Notes: generated by a model not told the origin, from the sequence alone. 64,000 nt of DNA from an uncultured Collinsella sp. (GCA_934655755.1 CAKUHA010000004.1:1-64000), one strand, 5' to 3'; shown: positions 41,588 to 51,003, numbered from the stretch's first letter. A program made the numbers and translations.

Positions 41588-41621
41588 CTCGTCGGCCTAG
41601 CCGGCGAGCTTTTTTTGTATT
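41588..41621 (+). terminator. Probable ancestral tRNA terminator
   Basis: AGCTCGTCGGC and GCCGGCGAGCT form an 11-bp stem with a 3-nt loop, followed by a run of seven T, directly after att copy C. Confidence 0.8.
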
Positions 41622-41665
41622 TCTGGGTTGTCCTTTCGGTCCAATCCTCACCTTCCCAAACAAAA

Positions 41666-41721
41666 TCTCAATATGTAACAGGTAGACCCGATTTGGGCGG
41701 CTGCCTGTTACAGATCGAGAC
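41666..41721. repeat. Single 56-bp hairpin unit (TCTCAATMTGTAAC family)
   Basis: TCTCAATATGTAAC and GTTACAGATCGAGA around a 27-nt middle. It has the same architecture as the arrays at 9379 and 51172. Confidence 0.85.
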
Positions 41722-41744
41722 GTTGTCCTCCCGCTTGGGTGGTT

Positions 41745-42641
41745 CTAGTCGTTGGTAATCAGGAACTCATCCAGGAACACATCGAGCAGGTCGTTCTTGC
41801 GCTGCGGCAGCCAGGCGGCGGCGATCGTCATTGCGCCCGATTTGCCCTCTATGGGAATCGCAACGACTTTGCCGTTGGTGGGAAAGGTCTGCGTCAGATA
41901 TCCGGGCAGCAGCGCGTAGCCTAGGCCTGCGGCGACGCACAGCACACTTGTCTCGACGTCCTCGGACACATAGGCAATCTTGGGGTGCTCTTCTATCTTG
42001 GCAAGCGTGGCCGCAATCGCCTCCGATTCACCGTATCCGCTGGCTCCGCGTGTGACGTCAACAATCGGATACCCCTTAAGGTCTTCGATGCGAATCGATT
42101 GCCGGTGGGCGAGCGGGTGATCGAGCGGCACCACGGCGTGCAGTGGATAGGACCTCAGGACCTGCTACTGCATATCGGACATGCGGTATTCGTTGTAGAG
42201 CAGGTTGATGCACACGTCGATATCTTCTCGCCGCAGGGCATCGTAGAGCTCCGAGACGTTGTCGCGCATAAAACTCAGCCGCACGTTGGGGTAGCCCTGG
42301 TGAAACCCAAACAGCATGTCGGCTAGATCAGTCCGCTCGTATCCCTTTATGTAGCCGACCTTGAGCTCGCCTTCGGGCATGTCGTCTGCCGCCCGCGCGC
42401 GCCTTACGGCCTCGGTGGTTCGCCCGACAATCGCACGGGCGTCATCAAGGAACAGAGCCCCTGCCATCGTGAGCTCAACGTGATGGTTATCGCGTTCGAA
42501 CAGCTGCTTTCCCACGGTGCGCTCGAGCGCCGCGATCTGGTTTGAAACCGTTGCCTGCGAAACAAAGAACTCCTTGGCGACCTTCGAAAAAGAGTGCGCC
42601 TCGGCCACGGCTATAAAGTACTCCAGCTGTTTGATGCGCAT
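41745..42641 (-). pseudogene. LysR-family regulator interrupted by an in-frame TAG
   Basis: The N-terminal part (MRIKQLEYFIAVAEAHSFSKVAKEFFVSQATVSNQIAALERTVGKQLFER) is a normal LysR helix-turn-helix. The effector domain continues to DMQ, then a TAG at 42165-42167. After the stop the same frame continues QVLRSYPLHAVVPLDHPLAHRQS...GLGYALLPGYLTQTFPTN, the second half of a typical LysR effector domain. The full gene would encode about 298 residues, a normal length. Translation should therefore stop after ~158 residues. It is divergent from the DUF1097/flavoprotein genes and was probably their activator. A sequencing error or suppressed stop is the alternative. Confidence 0.8.
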
Positions 42642-42712
42642 GGTTCTCCATACATTAGATTTTCTTATCACGTAATGCATAGATTAGCGCAAACGCCCAG
42701 CGATTTCCCTTT

Positions 42713-42718
42713 TATGAT
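42713..42718 (+). promoter_or_regulatory. -10 box of the DUF1097/flavoprotein unit
   Basis: TATGAT at 42713-42718 is a good -10, but the region 17 nt upstream lacks a -35, as expected for an activator-dependent promoter. TGCATAGATTAGCGCA at 42677 is an imperfect inverted repeat that could be the LysR site. Confidence 0.4.
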
Positions 42719-42783
42719 TTAGGAACGGTTATTTGCGTGCGTATCGACAACACCGCAAATTTCTTTTGAAGAGAGGAATCTCG

Positions 42784-43362
42784 ATGAAAGGCCGTAAAAC
42801 CATCAAGCTCGTTCAGGCCGCCACTGGTGCCATTGTGCTCACACTCCTTATGCAGCTGATGGGGGTGTTTGGGTATGGGCAGTACACCTGGATGTGCTTT
42901 TTGCCGCTGTTGATGTTTTTTGCCTTTGGGGCCGATTTTAAGAAGATTCCCGAGATGCTGGTGAGCTATGCCGTCGGCGAGGTTTGGTGTGTGATCAACT
43001 CACTGGTCATGGGCGTGTTTGTCTCGGCCTTTGGCCCCGACAACATGGTTATGAGCAATATCGTTCCGACCATTCTCGTTATCTTCTGCATCCTGACGAC
43101 TCACGAGAACCTGCTCGAAGGCAAGATCTGCTCCAATGTGCCCTGCGTCTTTATGGGTCTTGCCACATCGTTCTTCACGTTTATGCTGCAGCAGCCTATC
43201 AGCTTTGGCCACCTCTTTGCGTTCTGGGCCTTTGGAATCGCGCTCGCGGTTTGCCTCGTCATGTCGGGAACGCTCGTGTGCTCGGCAATCTTTGGAAAAG
43301 AGCGCACTATTCAGGCGCTTACGCCGCTCGCTGTTCTCGAGGCACAGCAGAACCATAAATAA
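42784..43362 (+). CDS. DUF1097-like membrane protein
   Basis: 192 residues with about five hydrophobic helices (VQAATGAIVLTLLMQLMGVFGYG, WMCFLPLLMFFAFGAD, SYAVGEVWCVINSLVMGVFVSAF, IVPTILVIFCILTTHENLLEG and AFWAFGIALAVCLVMSGTLVC). It resembles DUF1097 membrane proteins of unknown role. ATG 42784 with GAGAGGAA. It sits between the broken LysR gene and the flavoprotein reductase on the same strand, so a transport function for the reductase's substrate or product is plausible but unproven. Confidence 0.65.
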   Translation: MKGRKTIKLVQAATGAIVLTLLMQLMGVFGYGQYTWMCFLPLLMFFAFGADFKKIPEMLVSYAVGEVWCVINSLVMGVFVSAFGPDNMVMSNIVPTILVIFCILTTHENLLEGKICSNVPCVFMGLATSFFTFMLQQPISFGHLFAFWAFGIALAVCLVMSGTLVCSAIFGKERTIQALTPLAVLEAQQNHK

Positions 43363-43614
43363 GAAAACTCGATTATCAGGGGCGGACGTCATGCGGCGAA
43401 TCGCCCCTTTTGCGTATGGCGCCAGGACCATGCGCTCGAAAACGTTGCCCAAGCGCATGGTTCATCCGCACAAAGCCTGTGGTCGCTATGGGCAAACATC
43501 GGTGCGTCTGCACATGGTTTTGAGTCTGTTTTCGAGCGAAAGTATGGCTGTCGATACGCATGCAATTCGCATGAAGCCTGGGCTCGTCCAAGGGCCCTAT
43601 AAAGGAGGATTCGC

Positions 43615-45120
43615 ATGAAACAGTTAGAGACCGACGTCGTTGTCGTTGCCGCCGGCCTGAGCGGCCTTGCCGCAGCGGTTGCCGCGGCCGAGGCGGGCGC
43701 TCGCGTCATCGCCTTGGAGAAGGCCCCCATTACCGGTGGCGCCGCCAACATGGGCATGGGGCCTGCCGCCGCTGGCTCTCCGCTCCAGAAGGCCTCGATG
43801 ATCGAGGTCACGCCGGGCGAGCTCTTCCGTCGCCATATGTTCTACACGCACTACCAGGTCGATGCTCGCCTGGTGCGCGACTACTACTTTAAGTCGGGCG
43901 ACACCATTGCGTGGCTGCAGGACATGGGCGTGGAGTTTAACTCCGTGCGCCCGGCGTTCCGCGCCCGCGAGCGCACGCGTGCCTATTCCGACGGCGAGTA
44001 CACCTGGCATGTCGTGCAGCCCGAGGACGGCTCCGAGCCCGGTCCTCGCGCGGCCACTACGATGACCAAGCGCATGACCGAGCGCGCTCAGGACCTGGGT
44101 GTCGAGTTTATGTTCGAGTGCCCGGGCACCGGCCTTATCAAGGGTGAGGATGGAGCCATTTGCGGCGTGACCGCCAAGGACAAGGACGGCGAGGAGTACC
44201 AGATCTCGTGCAAGTCCGCGATCGTCGCCACGGGCGGTTTTGGCCACAACGCCAAGCTCATCAAGGAAAAGCTCGACTTTGAGTGGGGTACCGACCTGTT
44301 CTCGTTTGCCATTCCGGGCATGGACGGCGACGGTATCAACATGTGCCACGAGGTCGGCGGCGGCCACACCCCAGTGACCATGGAGCTCATGTACCAGATC
44401 CCCGACAACATGAACCACTTCTATGTTGAGGGCGCGTTCCGTCAGCCGTGCTACTGGTGCAACCGCCTGGGCGAGCGCTTTATGCCGGAGGACGAGATCT
44501 TCAACACCACCTTTGTCGGCAATGCCATCAACCATCTTCCCGGCAAGGTCGCCTACGCCATCTTTGATTCCCGCATGCTCAAGCATTGGAAGAAGGATGG
44601 TCCGGATATCGTCAGCCACGTTCATCCGCACGATCTGTACGACGGCTTTGAGGATCAGTGGAACCGCGACCTGGAGGCCGGCTACCCGGCGATTTGCCAG
44701 GCCGACACGCTGGAGGAGCTTGCCGAGAAGGCCGGCATCGATGTTGAGGGCCTGCTCGCCAACGTCGACGAGTACAACCAGATGTGCGACAACGGCTGGG
44801 ACGATATCTTTGAGAAAGAGCGCGAGTTTATGAAGCCGCTCGAGAAGGGTCCCTTCTATTGCTGCAAGCAGTACTGCGGCGCCTATGGCACCCTGGGTGG
44901 CGTACTCATCAACCACAAGATGGAGGTCATGACCGACGACTATGAGGTCATCCCCGGCCTGTACTGCGTTGGCACCGACGCCTGCACCATCTATGGCGAC
45001 TCCTATAACTACTGCATCCCGGGTAACACCATGGGCTTCTGCCTTAACTCGGGTCGCATCGCCGGTGAGAACGCCGCCGCAGCCCTCTTTGAGGACGCGG
45101 GCGACGAGGAGTGGTCGTAA
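43615..45120 (+). CDS. Fumarate-reductase-like FAD flavoprotein
   Basis: 501-residue soluble flavoprotein of the FAD_binding_2 (fumarate/urocanate reductase) group. The Rossmann start reads VVVAAGLSGLAAAVAAAEAG, so the first Gly of GxGxxG is Ala. It has ITGGAANMG, a capping domain, a second FAD contact GTDACTIYGDSYNYCIPGNTMGFCLNSGRIAGE, and no heme motif, no Tat signal and no membrane helix. It probably reduces an unsaturated carboxylate or a plant/host metabolite. AAAGGAGG precedes ATG 43615. Electron donors are probably the redox proteins encoded immediately downstream. The substrate cannot be deduced; catalytic residues need alignment. Confidence 0.78.
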   Translation: MKQLETDVVVVAAGLSGLAAAVAAAEAGARVIALEKAPITGGAANMGMGPAAAGSPLQKASMIEVTPGELFRRHMFYTHYQVDARLVRDYYFKSGDTIAWLQDMGVEFNSVRPAFRARERTRAYSDGEYTWHVVQPEDGSEPGPRAATTMTKRMTERAQDLGVEFMFECPGTGLIKGEDGAICGVTAKDKDGEEYQISCKSAIVATGGFGHNAKLIKEKLDFEWGTDLFSFAIPGMDGDGINMCHEVGGGHTPVTMELMYQIPDNMNHFYVEGAFRQPCYWCNRLGERFMPEDEIFNTTFVGNAINHLPGKVAYAIFDSRMLKHWKKDGPDIVSHVHPHDLYDGFEDQWNRDLEAGYPAICQADTLEELAEKAGIDVEGLLANVDEYNQMCDNGWDDIFEKEREFMKPLEKGPFYCCKQYCGAYGTLGGVLINHKMEVMTDDYEVIPGLYCVGTDACTIYGDSYNYCIPGNTMGFCLNSGRIAGENAAAALFEDAGDEEWS

Positions 45121-45252
45121 CACCAAAGCTATTCGCGCCTACGGTCACCCACGCATGGGGTGCAGGCGGGGATTTGCCCTACAAGCGAGGCGCTCGGGAT
45201 CGCTTTGGTCCCGGGCGCCTTTCTGGACAAGAGCACGTTCTGAGGGGAACGA

Positions 45253-47385
45253 ATGAAGCTAACGATTAATGGAGCCGAGGTCGAGGCACGAGAGGGGCAA
45301 AATGTCCTGGAGGCCGCGCTCGACGCCGGTATTTACATCCCGCATTTGTGTAAGCATCCCGACCTTGAGGCCGTGGGTGGATGCCGCCTGTGCATGGTCG
45401 AGGTCGATGGCCAGGACGAGCCGGTGTGCGCCTGCAAGACGCCGGTTGCCGAGGGAATGGTTGTAAACACGACGGGCGAGCAGGCCGAGCGCGTGCGCAA
45501 GCTGGCGATGGAACTGATCCTGGCCACGCATCCCGCCGATTGCACCGGCTGTCCCAAGTACGGCAAGTGCGAGCTGCAGTCTATGTATCAGTACCTGGGA
45601 GTTTCGCCGGCTCGCTGGCGCACCAAGAGCCGTCCGGTCGCCACGGACGAATCGAACCCGCTGATCACCCACATGTTCACCCGTTGCATTCGCTGCGGCC
45701 GCTGCGTGCGTGCCTGCCGCGAGCTGCGCGGCGCCGGTGTCTTGGACTATCAGCGTACCGAGGACGGCATTCGCATCGGCACCGACGGCAGCGTGAGTCT
45801 GCAGGAGGCCGGTTGCCGTTTTTGCGGGGCCTGCATCGAGGTGTGCCCGACGGGCTCGATCGTCGACACGCTCAATATGTTTGACGAGAACAAGTCGTAT
45901 GCCGATAACGTGGTCCCCTGTCGCTCGGGCTGCCCCGCTCATGTGGATATCCCGCGCTACCTGCGTCATATCCGCAACGGCGAGTACACCCGCGCCGCCG
46001 CGGTGGTGCGCGAGAAGGTTCCGTTCCCCGAGAGCCTGGGTGACATTTGCGTGCACAACTGCCAGGATGCCTGCAAGCGCAACGAGCTCAACGGCACGCC
46101 GGTTTCAGTCTGCCGCCTTAAGCGCGCCGCTGCTGTGCGCGATACGGGCGACTGGAAGGCCAACGTGCGCCATGAGCCGCTGAGCGGCAAGACAGTTGCC
46201 GTTGTGGGCGCCGGCCCCGCCGGTTTGACCGCCGCGCTCTATTGCGCCGAGAAGGGCCACAAGGTCGTGGTGTTCGAGGCCAACGAGAAGGTCGGCGGCC
46301 AGATGCGCTACGGTATTCCGGCATATCGTCTACCCGATGCCACGGTTGACGCCGAGGTCGCGACGATTTTGGAGATCGCCCAGGGTAACGATGCCGAGCC
46401 GCGCATTGAGCTGCGCTGTGGCGAGCGCGTCGCCGAGCCCCAGGCGCTTTTGGCGCAGGGCTTTGATGCCGTGCTGGTGGCGGTGGGCACCCATGACGGA
46501 ACGGTGCTCCCCATGCCCGGGCACGACCTTGAGGGCGTGCTGCGCAACACCGACTTTTTGAAGGCTGCCCGCCAAGGCACGGCCCCTGACCTCACCGGCC
46601 TGCGCGTCATGGTCCTGGGCGGCGGCAACGTCGCGTACGACTGCGCGCGCACGGCGGTTCGCCTGGGCGCTGAGTCGGTGGACATCGCCTGCCTTGAGGC
46701 CCAGGATGCCATGACCTCTACGCCCGAGGAGCGCGCCGAGGCCGCCGAGGAAGGCGTGGTCCTGCACGACGCCTATGCCTTTACCAGCATCAACGAGACT
46801 GAGGAGGGCTCGGGCAAGGTCGGCTCCATGACGATCCATAAGATCGAGCGCTTCTACTTTGACGAGAACCACCGTGCCGTCACCGAGCTGCTCGACGGCG
46901 GCGAGGAGACTATCGATGCCGACTGCGTGATCTTTGCCGTGGGCCAAAAGCCCGAGGGCACAGCCCAGATGGGCCTTGAGCTTACGCACGGTCCGTATAT
47001 CGTGGCCGATGCCGAGGGCAAGACGAGCGTTGAGGGCATTTGGTCGGCGGGTGACTGCGTGACGGGCACCAAGTCGGTGATTGCGGCGATCGCTGCGGGT
47101 CGCACGTGTGCCTCGGCCATCGACCGCGCTTTGGGCGGCGACGGCGACATCGACGGCGAGCTCACGGAGTATGATGCGCCCGAGCAGTGGATCGGGCATG
47201 CCCCCGAGGGCTTCTACGGCGATGCCGTGCAGCCCGAATTTGTCGAGGCTCAGGTGCGCAAGGACAACTTCGATACGTTCGAGTGCCCCTATACCGAACA
47301 CGAGGCCACGTGCGAGGCGAGCCGTTGCCTGCAGTGCGATTTGCGCCTGACGATCAGCACGCCGCGCCTGTGGAACGAGTACTAG
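45253..47385 (+). CDS. NuoG/GltD-like iron-sulfur flavoprotein
   Basis: 710 residues. Domains in order: a [2Fe-2S] ferredoxin (about 1-75; CKHPDLEAVGGCRLC), a NuoG-type His-Cys3 cluster (HPADCTGCPKYGKC), two [4Fe-4S] clusters (CIRCGRCVRAC and CRFCGACIEVCP), a Fer4_20 region (CRSGCPAHVDIP...CVHNCQDACKRNE), then an FAD/NAD(P) reductase (VVGAGPAGLTAALY; VLGGGNVAYDCART; SAGDCVTGTKS) and a C-terminal CLQCD. It therefore joins NuoG-like and GltD-like modules. It should move electrons from NAD(P)H to a partner and may work with the NuoF-like protein encoded next and the upstream flavoprotein. Confidence 0.82.
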   Translation: MKLTINGAEVEAREGQNVLEAALDAGIYIPHLCKHPDLEAVGGCRLCMVEVDGQDEPVCACKTPVAEGMVVNTTGEQAERVRKLAMELILATHPADCTGCPKYGKCELQSMYQYLGVSPARWRTKSRPVATDESNPLITHMFTRCIRCGRCVRACRELRGAGVLDYQRTEDGIRIGTDGSVSLQEAGCRFCGACIEVCPTGSIVDTLNMFDENKSYADNVVPCRSGCPAHVDIPRYLRHIRNGEYTRAAAVVREKVPFPESLGDICVHNCQDACKRNELNGTPVSVCRLKRAAAVRDTGDWKANVRHEPLSGKTVAVVGAGPAGLTAALYCAEKGHKVVVFEANEKVGGQMRYGIPAYRLPDATVDAEVATILEIAQGNDAEPRIELRCGERVAEPQALLAQGFDAVLVAVGTHDGTVLPMPGHDLEGVLRNTDFLKAARQGTAPDLTGLRVMVLGGGNVAYDCARTAVRLGAESVDIACLEAQDAMTSTPEERAEAAEEGVVLHDAYAFTSINETEEGSGKVGSMTIHKIERFYFDENHRAVTELLDGGEETIDADCVIFAVGQKPEGTAQMGLELTHGPYIVADAEGKTSVEGIWSAGDCVTGTKSVIAAIAAGRTCASAIDRALGGDGDIDGELTEYDAPEQWIGHAPEGFYGDAVQPEFVEAQVRKDNFDTFECPYTEHEATCEASRCLQCDLRLTISTPRLWNEY

Positions 47386-47402
47386 GAGAGGAGCGATAAC
47401 CC

Positions 47403-48479
47403 ATGACGATCATCAACTTTATGCCTGTGCATCGACAGGCGCCCGTGGCGCTTTGGCTCCTTAAGAAGGACGTGGCAGCTGCTGCGGAAAAAATCGCAAA
47501 GACCGGTGCCCAAGCGGTTCTGGTGCCGGCGGGCGATGAGGTTTCTTTCGCGCTCGCGGATGTGCTGGGCGAGTCCTGCCGCGTGATCGAGTGCGACCCG
47601 AGCCTGGGTTTTGTCTACGCCAATGGCTCGGCCGCGGCCAAGATGCTCAAAGGCGAAAAGCCCCTGCCGTCCTGCTGCGAGGGCGAAGGCGACGACCGAT
47701 GCCTGAGCGGCTCGGAACTCCTTGCCGCCGAAGGCAAGCGCTGGGTGTGGTTTGATGGGGCCGATGAACCCGTCGAGCTCGATCGCGTAACGAGTGCGAG
47801 CGCCCTGGTTGCCGCGACGGGCGTCGCCGATGCCAAAGCGGTGGGGATTGGATATCCCAGCGGTTTGCTGCTGAAGCCCGATGATGCTTTGGAGTTTGAG
47901 CTGGACAGCGACTACGTGCGCGTCTACACCGCTCAAAACTGCATGGCAAAGGCGCTTTCGGACATGTGCGAGCTGTATCGCCACGAGAGCTGCGGCCGCT
48001 GTGCCTTTGGGTACGAGGGCACGCATCAGATTGCAACGATCCTTGCCGATATCTGCCGCAAGAAGGGCAAGCCGACCGATCTGGCGCTTTTGCGCGACCT
48101 GTGCCCCGTGATGCAGGCGCAGTGCCTGTGCGAGCAGGGCCGCGTGCTGGCACGCACGGTGCAGTCGTTCCTCGACCTGTTTGAGGGCGAGATTATGCAG
48201 CACGTCACCAAGAAGGTCTGCGCTGCCGGGGAATGCCAGGCGTTTTTGACCTTCCATATCTTGGCCTCTAAATGCCAGGCCTGCAACAAGTGTGTCGATT
48301 CGGATGTTTGCGAGGAGGACGCGATTCTGGGAAGACCGCGCTTTATCCACGTGATCGACCAAAAGGCCTGCAGCCAATGCGGTGCCTGCCTCGACATTTG
48401 CGACAACGGCGCGATTGTCACGGCCGGGGCCGTCAAGCCTAAGTGCCCGCCCAAACCCATTCCCTTTAAGCGCAAATAG
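47403..48479 (+). CDS. NuoF-like iron-sulfur protein lacking the FMN/NAD domain
   Basis: 358 residues. The first ~185 residues are unrecognised and contain no GRGGAGFPTG nucleotide loop. Residues about 190-285 match the [4Fe-4S] domain of NuoF (HESCGRCAFGYEGTHQIATIL...LCPVMQAQCLCEQG), but the third cluster cysteine (usual CGxCxPCR) is Gly. The end carries a two-cluster ferredoxin (CQACNKCVDSDVCEEDA and CSQCGACLDICDNGA). It starts 18 nt after the 710-aa protein, implying a complex with it. It may relay electrons between ferredoxin and that flavoprotein. A GC-rich terminator follows. Confidence 0.7.
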   Translation: MTIINFMPVHRQAPVALWLLKKDVAAAAEKIAKTGAQAVLVPAGDEVSFALADVLGESCRVIECDPSLGFVYANGSAAAKMLKGEKPLPSCCEGEGDDRCLSGSELLAAEGKRWVWFDGADEPVELDRVTSASALVAATGVADAKAVGIGYPSGLLLKPDDALEFELDSDYVRVYTAQNCMAKALSDMCELYRHESCGRCAFGYEGTHQIATILADICRKKGKPTDLALLRDLCPVMQAQCLCEQGRVLARTVQSFLDLFEGEIMQHVTKKVCAAGECQAFLTFHILASKCQACNKCVDSDVCEEDAILGRPRFIHVIDQKACSQCGACLDICDNGAIVTAGAVKPKCPPKPIPFKRK

Positions 48480-48486
48480 CGCGACC

Positions 48487-48531
48487 GCCCCTCCCGTTTT
48501 GCCCGCATTGAGTAGGGCGGGAGGGGCTTTT
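48487..48531 (+). terminator. Intrinsic terminator of the redox operon
   Basis: GCCCCTCCCG (48487-48496) pairs with CGGGAGGGGC (48518-48527), followed by TTTT. Confidence 0.85.
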
Positions 48532-48674
48532 GTTTATCTGCACGAGGTGCCCTGCAGACTTTCGCATGAGCCTTGGTTGCCTGGACGGTGCATGCGTTTT
48601 GCGTCTGCCGTACGCTTTTTGCGAAGTACGCACGGGCAGAATCCGTGCCTAAAATGCTCTGGAGAGGAGCGACT

Positions 48675-49667
48675 ATGTCGTTTAAAGTGATGGCGATTTG
48701 TGCCGGTAGGCACGGTGGCAACGGCGAGGCTTTGGCTAAGGAGGCCCTTTGCGCGGTGCGCGAGGCCGGCGGCGAGGTCGAGCTGATCAATCTGTTCGAT
48801 TACAACATCTTGCCCTGCACCGGCTGCGAGGGCTGCACCATGCAGATGGGAAAGATGGGTGCCGGCCTGCAAAAGGAATATCATGGCTGCGTCCTTAAGA
48901 AAAAGGACGACGTCGACGCGATTATCCGCGAGCTGCAGACCTGCCAGGGCGTAATCTTCTCGGTCCCGACGTACGACCTTACGCCCAGCTCGGTGTACAC
49001 CCGCTTTGCCCAGCGCTTCTTGGCTTACGAGCTTTCGTTTTTGCTTGCCATCGGCGCTGTAAAGGAGAATCCGCATACCGTGGCCGGCCTTATTTCTGTT
49101 GGCGGTTCCATGCATGACTGGCAGTCGCTTGCGCTCGAGAGCCTGCAGGCGACCATGTTTACCATGTCGATGACCGTTGTCGATCGCTATATGGCGCAGC
49201 GCGACGGCCGTCCGGGCAATACGTTTGTCTGGGGAGACGACGTGGAGTGGGGCGGACAGATCGCCCGCGCGCACAAGATGGGCGAGAACATCGTCAAGGC
49301 CATTCGCACGCCGGTGGACGAGCGCTGCTGGCTGGGCGACCCGGATGACGGCGTGTGCCCCAACTGCCATAGCTCCCTGGTGTATCCCGGCGACAAGCAT
49401 TGGGACGGCGTCGAGTTTCCCTGGGAGTGCGCGGTCTGCGGCGCGGGCGGCGATATCGTGACCGACGAGCGCACTGGGCGTCCCAAGCTCAAGATTGCCG
49501 AGAACGGCCTGATTCGCGACCGCAACGACGACCATGCGCGCGCCGAGCACCTCAACGAGATCAACAAGACGCGCGACGAGTTCTTCGCCCACATGGACGA
49601 GGTTAAGCCGCTCATGGAGAAATACGCCAAGATGACGTTCCCCACGTTGGAGATCAAGCGCGACTAG
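48675..49667 (+). CDS. NAD(P)H-dependent FMN reductase with rubredoxin-like domain
   Basis: 330 residues. The N-terminal ~200 form a flavodoxin-like FMN reductase (ICAGRHGGNGEALAKEAL, then LPCTGCEGCTMQMGK, the FSVPTYDLTPSSVYTRFAQRF loop and LISVGGSMHDWQSLALESLQ). Near 230-275 is a rubredoxin-like unit, CPNCHSSLVYPGD...FPWECAVCG, giving four Cys in two CxxC pairs for iron or zinc. ATG 48675 follows GGAGAGGAG. This pairing would let electrons pass from NAD(P)H/FMN to a one-electron partner. It is separated from the upstream operon by a terminator, but its position suggests service to the flavoprotein reductases on either side. Confidence 0.75.
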   Translation: MSFKVMAICAGRHGGNGEALAKEALCAVREAGGEVELINLFDYNILPCTGCEGCTMQMGKMGAGLQKEYHGCVLKKKDDVDAIIRELQTCQGVIFSVPTYDLTPSSVYTRFAQRFLAYELSFLLAIGAVKENPHTVAGLISVGGSMHDWQSLALESLQATMFTMSMTVVDRYMAQRDGRPGNTFVWGDDVEWGGQIARAHKMGENIVKAIRTPVDERCWLGDPDDGVCPNCHSSLVYPGDKHWDGVEFPWECAVCGAGGDIVTDERTGRPKLKIAENGLIRDRNDDHARAEHLNEINKTRDEFFAHMDEVKPLMEKYAKMTFPTLEIKRD

Positions 49668-49689
49668 TTTTGCCCAGGCCCCGCCCGGC

Positions 49690-51003
49690 CTACTTGCGAC
49701 AGTGCAGGTCGGCGCTAGTGCGGGGCTTTGTCCTCGGCTCAAGAAAGCCAAGGTAGATAAGGGTGCGAATCGAGAGATGGAACAAAAAGAGGTCTTCTCC
49801 CGATGCCAAGTCGTTGCCGGTGATTTCCTTGATGCGGTTAATGCGGTAGAGCAGCGTATTTTTGTGGAGTGACAGGATCGTTGCCGTGCGCGCCGTGTTG
49901 CAACTGTGCTGCATAAAGGCAAAGAGCGTCTCGACCAGCTCGGAATCGTGCGACTGGTCGTGCTCCCAGAGCGCCCAGATTGCCGGATGGCAGTAATTCA
50001 TAAGGTTGACGTGGTCGTTGCAGATGTCGAGCATCTCCATATAGGTGTATTCGCAATAGCGATACACGTGGGTGTCGTCGAGGATCTTGGTGAAGGTGGA
50101 GCCGTAGCGAATGGCGGCTCGTGCCTGATTGAGGTGCGCCCGCACGTCCGTTGCCTGGGAAAACTCGTTGCTAATGCCGACAAACAGGCTGTTTGCGGCG
50201 GCGACGCGCGCAAGGATTGCCTCGTCGGCGACGGGCAGTTGCGTGGAAGGCGGGCGGCTCACCAGCGCCACAAGTTCGCCTTCGTACATGGTAATGAGAC
50301 TGTGGTGCAGCAGCGGCTGCAGCTGTCCGCGGATGCTTTCCGCATCACGCGCGTCCAGCTGAGCGTCTTTTTTGAGCAAGCATACAACGTAGAGTGCGGG
50401 GAGCGGGGTAAAACCGACGAGCTGCATCCTGCGCGTGCAGCTGATGGGGTTGGGAATCTCGTCGTCCAAAAGGCGCGAGAGAAAATATGGCCCCTGTTGT
50501 GGTCCTCCCAGCGAAAGGAAACCGCCCTTTTGCAGCTCTTGAGCGAGCAGGCGGACAAAGAACTCAAAGACGTCGCGGTCGCTATCGCCAAAGGCATGAT
50601 TGCGCTCGATCATCATTGCCCGGCCCAGGCAGGTGCCGTGTACCGTGATTGCAGCAGTCATGGTGTTGAGCTGGAAGATATCGTTATAGCGTGTAAGGGG
50701 GCCCGACGACCGGGCGAGCTGCTCGTCTAAGCCGCAGTCGATGATATAGCGCACGCCTGCGTCCTGGAGCATGTCGCCTTCGGAGAGTTCGGCACGGGTG
50801 ACGGCCGCGAAGGCAGAATCGTCGGCATCGTCAAGCTCAAAGCCGCCGCGGGCGGCGTAGCGGTAGACGGGGTCGACGACGAGCACCGGATTGTCCATAA
50901 CGTCGGAAGCCGTTTTCGTAAGGCTGCTAAGCCCCGTGTCGCCCAGGAGCGCCTCGAGCAGCGCTTGCTTTGCGGTGGACCTATCGGTGGTGCTCGGTTG
51001 CAT
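49690..51003 (-). CDS. PucR/CdaR-family transcriptional regulator
   Basis: 437 residues. The C-terminal ~65 residues are a PucR-type helix-turn-helix (VETLFAFMQHSCNTARTATILSLHKNTLLYRINRIKEITG). The middle part (about 280-370) resembles the GGDEF-like CdaR sensor domain, and the N-terminus looks like a ligand-binding domain (SDVMDNPVLVVDPVYRYAARGG). Convergent with the FMN-reductase gene and divergent from the 676-aa oxidoreductase gene, which it probably controls. Start 51003 (MQPSTTDRSTAKQ) has GAAGGGAC nearby. Confidence 0.85.
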   Translation of the reverse strand: MQPSTTDRSTAKQALLEALLGDTGLSSLTKTASDVMDNPVLVVDPVYRYAARGGFELDDADDSAFAAVTRAELSEGDMLQDAGVRYIIDCGLDEQLARSSGPLTRYNDIFQLNTMTAAITVHGTCLGRAMMIERNHAFGDSDRDVFEFFVRLLAQELQKGGFLSLGGPQQGPYFLSRLLDDEIPNPISCTRRMQLVGFTPLPALYVVCLLKKDAQLDARDAESIRGQLQPLLHHSLITMYEGELVALVSRPPSTQLPVADEAILARVAAANSLFVGISNEFSQATDVRAHLNQARAAIRYGSTFTKILDDTHVYRYCEYTYMEMLDICNDHVNLMNYCHPAIWALWEHDQSHDSELVETLFAFMQHSCNTARTATILSLHKNTLLYRINRIKEITGNDLASGEDLFLFHLSIRTLIYLGFLEPRTKPRTSADLHCRK

